This document shows, piece after piece, positions 5,432 through 6,568 of a DNA stretch of 6,568 nucleotides (position 1 is the stretch's first letter; every line of letters starts with the position of its first letter). The DNA lies in the NCBI GenBank assembly GCA_937914675.1, contig CALDOC010000595.1, forward strand, positions 1 to 6,568, in the 5' to 3' direction. The notes below the pieces were generated by a model. It did not search any database and was not told the DNA's origin. It saw only the letters and a list, made by a program, of their open reading frames with translations. Source of the stretch: an uncultured Sulfurimonas sp. (lineage in GTDB: Bacteria > Campylobacterota > Campylobacteria > Campylobacterales > Sulfurimonadaceae). Both the position numbers and the translations under genes were made by a program.

Positions 5432-6540
5432 TGGCAGAGTTAATCTTAGACGGTTCGAAAATATTGTGGCATCAAGACAGGCTTCAAGAGTGGGTGAGGG
5501 GGGATAGAATCGTTCCCATCACCATCGATATGGCGTTGACCCAAGCTTGTCAATATAATTGTGGATTTTGTTATGCCAATTTACAGCGAAACAAGCCACA
5601 TAAAATCACCTTTGAAATTATGAAAAATTTTATGGATGATTGCGCGGAAGTCGGAGTGAAAGCCATTAGCTTAGTGAGTGATGGAGAGAGTACCGCAAAT
5701 CCAATTTATGAAGACGTTATCGTGTATGGAAAAAGCGTGGGGCTTGACATGGCGATAGCGACCCATGGCAACACGCTAACAGAAGAGGTCTTAAGAAAGA
5801 TACTACCCGCGTTAACGTATCTAAGATTCAACTTTAGCGCGGGCGACGCAAAAAGATACAGTGAAATCATGGGCGTTCCCGAGGAGAAATTCGAAGAAAC
5901 TTGCGACAACATCAAAATGGCGATGAAGATAAAAAAAGAGCTCAACCTAGACGTGACCATTGGCATGCAAATGGTGCTTATGCCAAAAGACGGGGATCAG
6001 ATCATACCTTTGGCAAAGCTTGGCAAAGAGTTGCGACCCGATTATTTAGTGATAAAACATTGTAGCGACGACGCGGAGGGCACTCTTGGCATTGATTATG
6101 ATCAATACGAAGATCTTTATGATTTGCTTCATGAAGCGGAGAGTTATAGCGATGAGGGTTATTTAGTCCGAGCGAAATGGTCCAAAATAACTTCTAAAGG
6201 AGTCAGGAACTACAGCAGATGTCATGGAACGCCTTTTCACTTGCAAATGTCGGGCACGGGTTTAATAGCGCCATGTGGAAGTTTCTTTAACGACAAATTT
6301 AAGCAGTATCACATTGCGAACATAACGCAACCGGGAATACGGTTCAAAGATATACTAAAAAGCGATAGATACTGGGAAGTTATGGATTTCTTGGCGTCGG
6401 ACAACTTTGACGCTTGCAGTATGTGTGAAACGCTGTGTTTACAAGACAAAACCAATGAAGTCTTGGACGCGTATAAAAAAGGTCAGCGCAATTTAGACGC
6501 TCCAAGCGGGGACAAGCCCCAACACATAAACTTTATTTAG
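5431..6540 (+). CDS. Radical SAM enzyme with twitch/SPASM-like C-terminal domain (paralog of 2056-3150)
   Basis: This 369-residue protein has the radical SAM cluster motif CQYNCGFC (Cys40, Cys44, Cys47; CX3CX2C) and a degenerate SAM-binding element SDGEST (83-88). The C-terminal domain has Cys264 and Cys282 (CX17C) and ACSMCETLC (328-336; Cys329, 332, 336), resembling the single-cluster twitch fold of BtrN. It is clearly paralogous to the first radical SAM protein: shared segments include TIGxQMxLxP (176-185), DYLVIK (204-209), CHxTPF (264-269), an N-terminal WHxxRLxEW-like motif (13-21) and a C-terminal NFI. Unlike the first copy it has a Cys at 329 and none near 292. It probably carries out a radical step on a sugar or sugar-derived intermediate (epimerisation, dehydrogenation or similar), by analogy with BtrN and AviX12; the substrate is unknown. 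A good ribosome site precedes the ATG. It follows the short transketolase subunit by ten bases, so coordinated action with the ThDP enzyme is plausible. Confidence 0.9.
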   Translation: MAELILDGSKILWHQDRLQEWVRGDRIVPITIDMALTQACQYNCGFCYANLQRNKPHKITFEIMKNFMDDCAEVGVKAISLVSDGESTANPIYEDVIVYGKSVGLDMAIATHGNTLTEEVLRKILPALTYLRFNFSAGDAKRYSEIMGVPEEKFEETCDNIKMAMKIKKELNLDVTIGMQMVLMPKDGDQIIPLAKLGKELRPDYLVIKHCSDDAEGTLGIDYDQYEDLYDLLHEAESYSDEGYLVRAKWSKITSKGVRNYSRCHGTPFHLQMSGTGLIAPCGSFFNDKFKQYHIANITQPGIRFKDILKSDRYWEVMDFLASDNFDACSMCETLCLQDKTNEVLDAYKKGQRNLDAPSGDKPQHINFI

Positions 6541-6550
6541 GCTAGAATAA

Positions 6551-6568
6551 GTGAAAAAAGTATTTGTA
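6551..6568 (+). CDS. Probable start of the next operon gene (partial, runs off the right edge)
   Basis: Ten bases after the preceding stop, GTG AAA AAA GTA TTT GTA opens a frame reading MKKVFV with an initiating GTG. The sequence is typical of the first beta strand of a Rossmann-fold enzyme, such as another nucleotide-sugar SDR, but six codons cannot establish a family. The only ribosome-site candidate is a weak TAGG at 6538-6541. A start further downstream, beyond the window, is possible. Confidence 0.4.

Noticed and set aside
5498..5503. G6 run in the second radical SAM gene as a Campylobacter-type phase-variation tract
   Set aside because: Contingency G tracts are normally eight or more bases; six G residues encoding part of WVRGD are too short to argue for slippage.

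Overview
The window looks like an accessory surface-polysaccharide or glycan gene cluster from a Gram-negative bacterium, most plausibly a member of the Campylobacterota. The grounds are general: moderately AT-rich DNA (about 40% GC by eye), frequent AAA, AGA and GCG codons, tightly packed same-strand genes, and gene content typical of O-antigen, capsule or flagellin-glycosylation islands. No gene identifies a genus, so the taxonomic call is an inference.

Layout. On the minus strand at the left edge is a GmhA-like SIS-domain sugar isomerase (26-586). It is followed without a gap by the first eight codons of a probable sugar-1-phosphate nucleotidyltransferase that runs off the window (1-25). 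A 67-bp divergent intergenic region (587-653) separates this pair from a plus-strand operon that fills the rest of the window: a CgeB-like glycosyltransferase (654-2066), a radical SAM protein with a twitch/SPASM-like C-terminus (2056-3150), an NDP-sugar 4-epimerase-type SDR (3160-4149), the ThDP-binding half of a split transketolase (4150-4935), a very short pyrimidine-domain half (4932-5420), and a second radical SAM protein paralogous to the first (5431-6540). A probable next gene starts with GTG at 6551. Gaps between plus-strand genes are 0-10 bp or overlaps, so co-transcription and translational coupling are likely. There is no terminator, tRNA, repeat array, IS element or CRISPR array.

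How the genes may work together (inference). The SIS isomerase and nucleotidyltransferase could make an activated heptose-like sugar. The plus-strand set could build a second, unusual sugar: the SDR oxidises or epimerises a nucleotide sugar, the split ThDP enzyme transfers a two-carbon unit, and one or both radical SAM enzymes epimerise, dehydrogenate or otherwise remodel unactivated C-H positions. The glycosyltransferase would place a product on the glycan. The most interesting part is the core of two radical SAM paralogs bracketing an epimerase and a split transketolase. That transketolase lacks its entire C-terminal domain and has by-eye substitutions at positions that contact donor and acceptor sugars in ordinary transketolases, which suggests a non-standard, possibly branched-chain or chain-extended, sugar.
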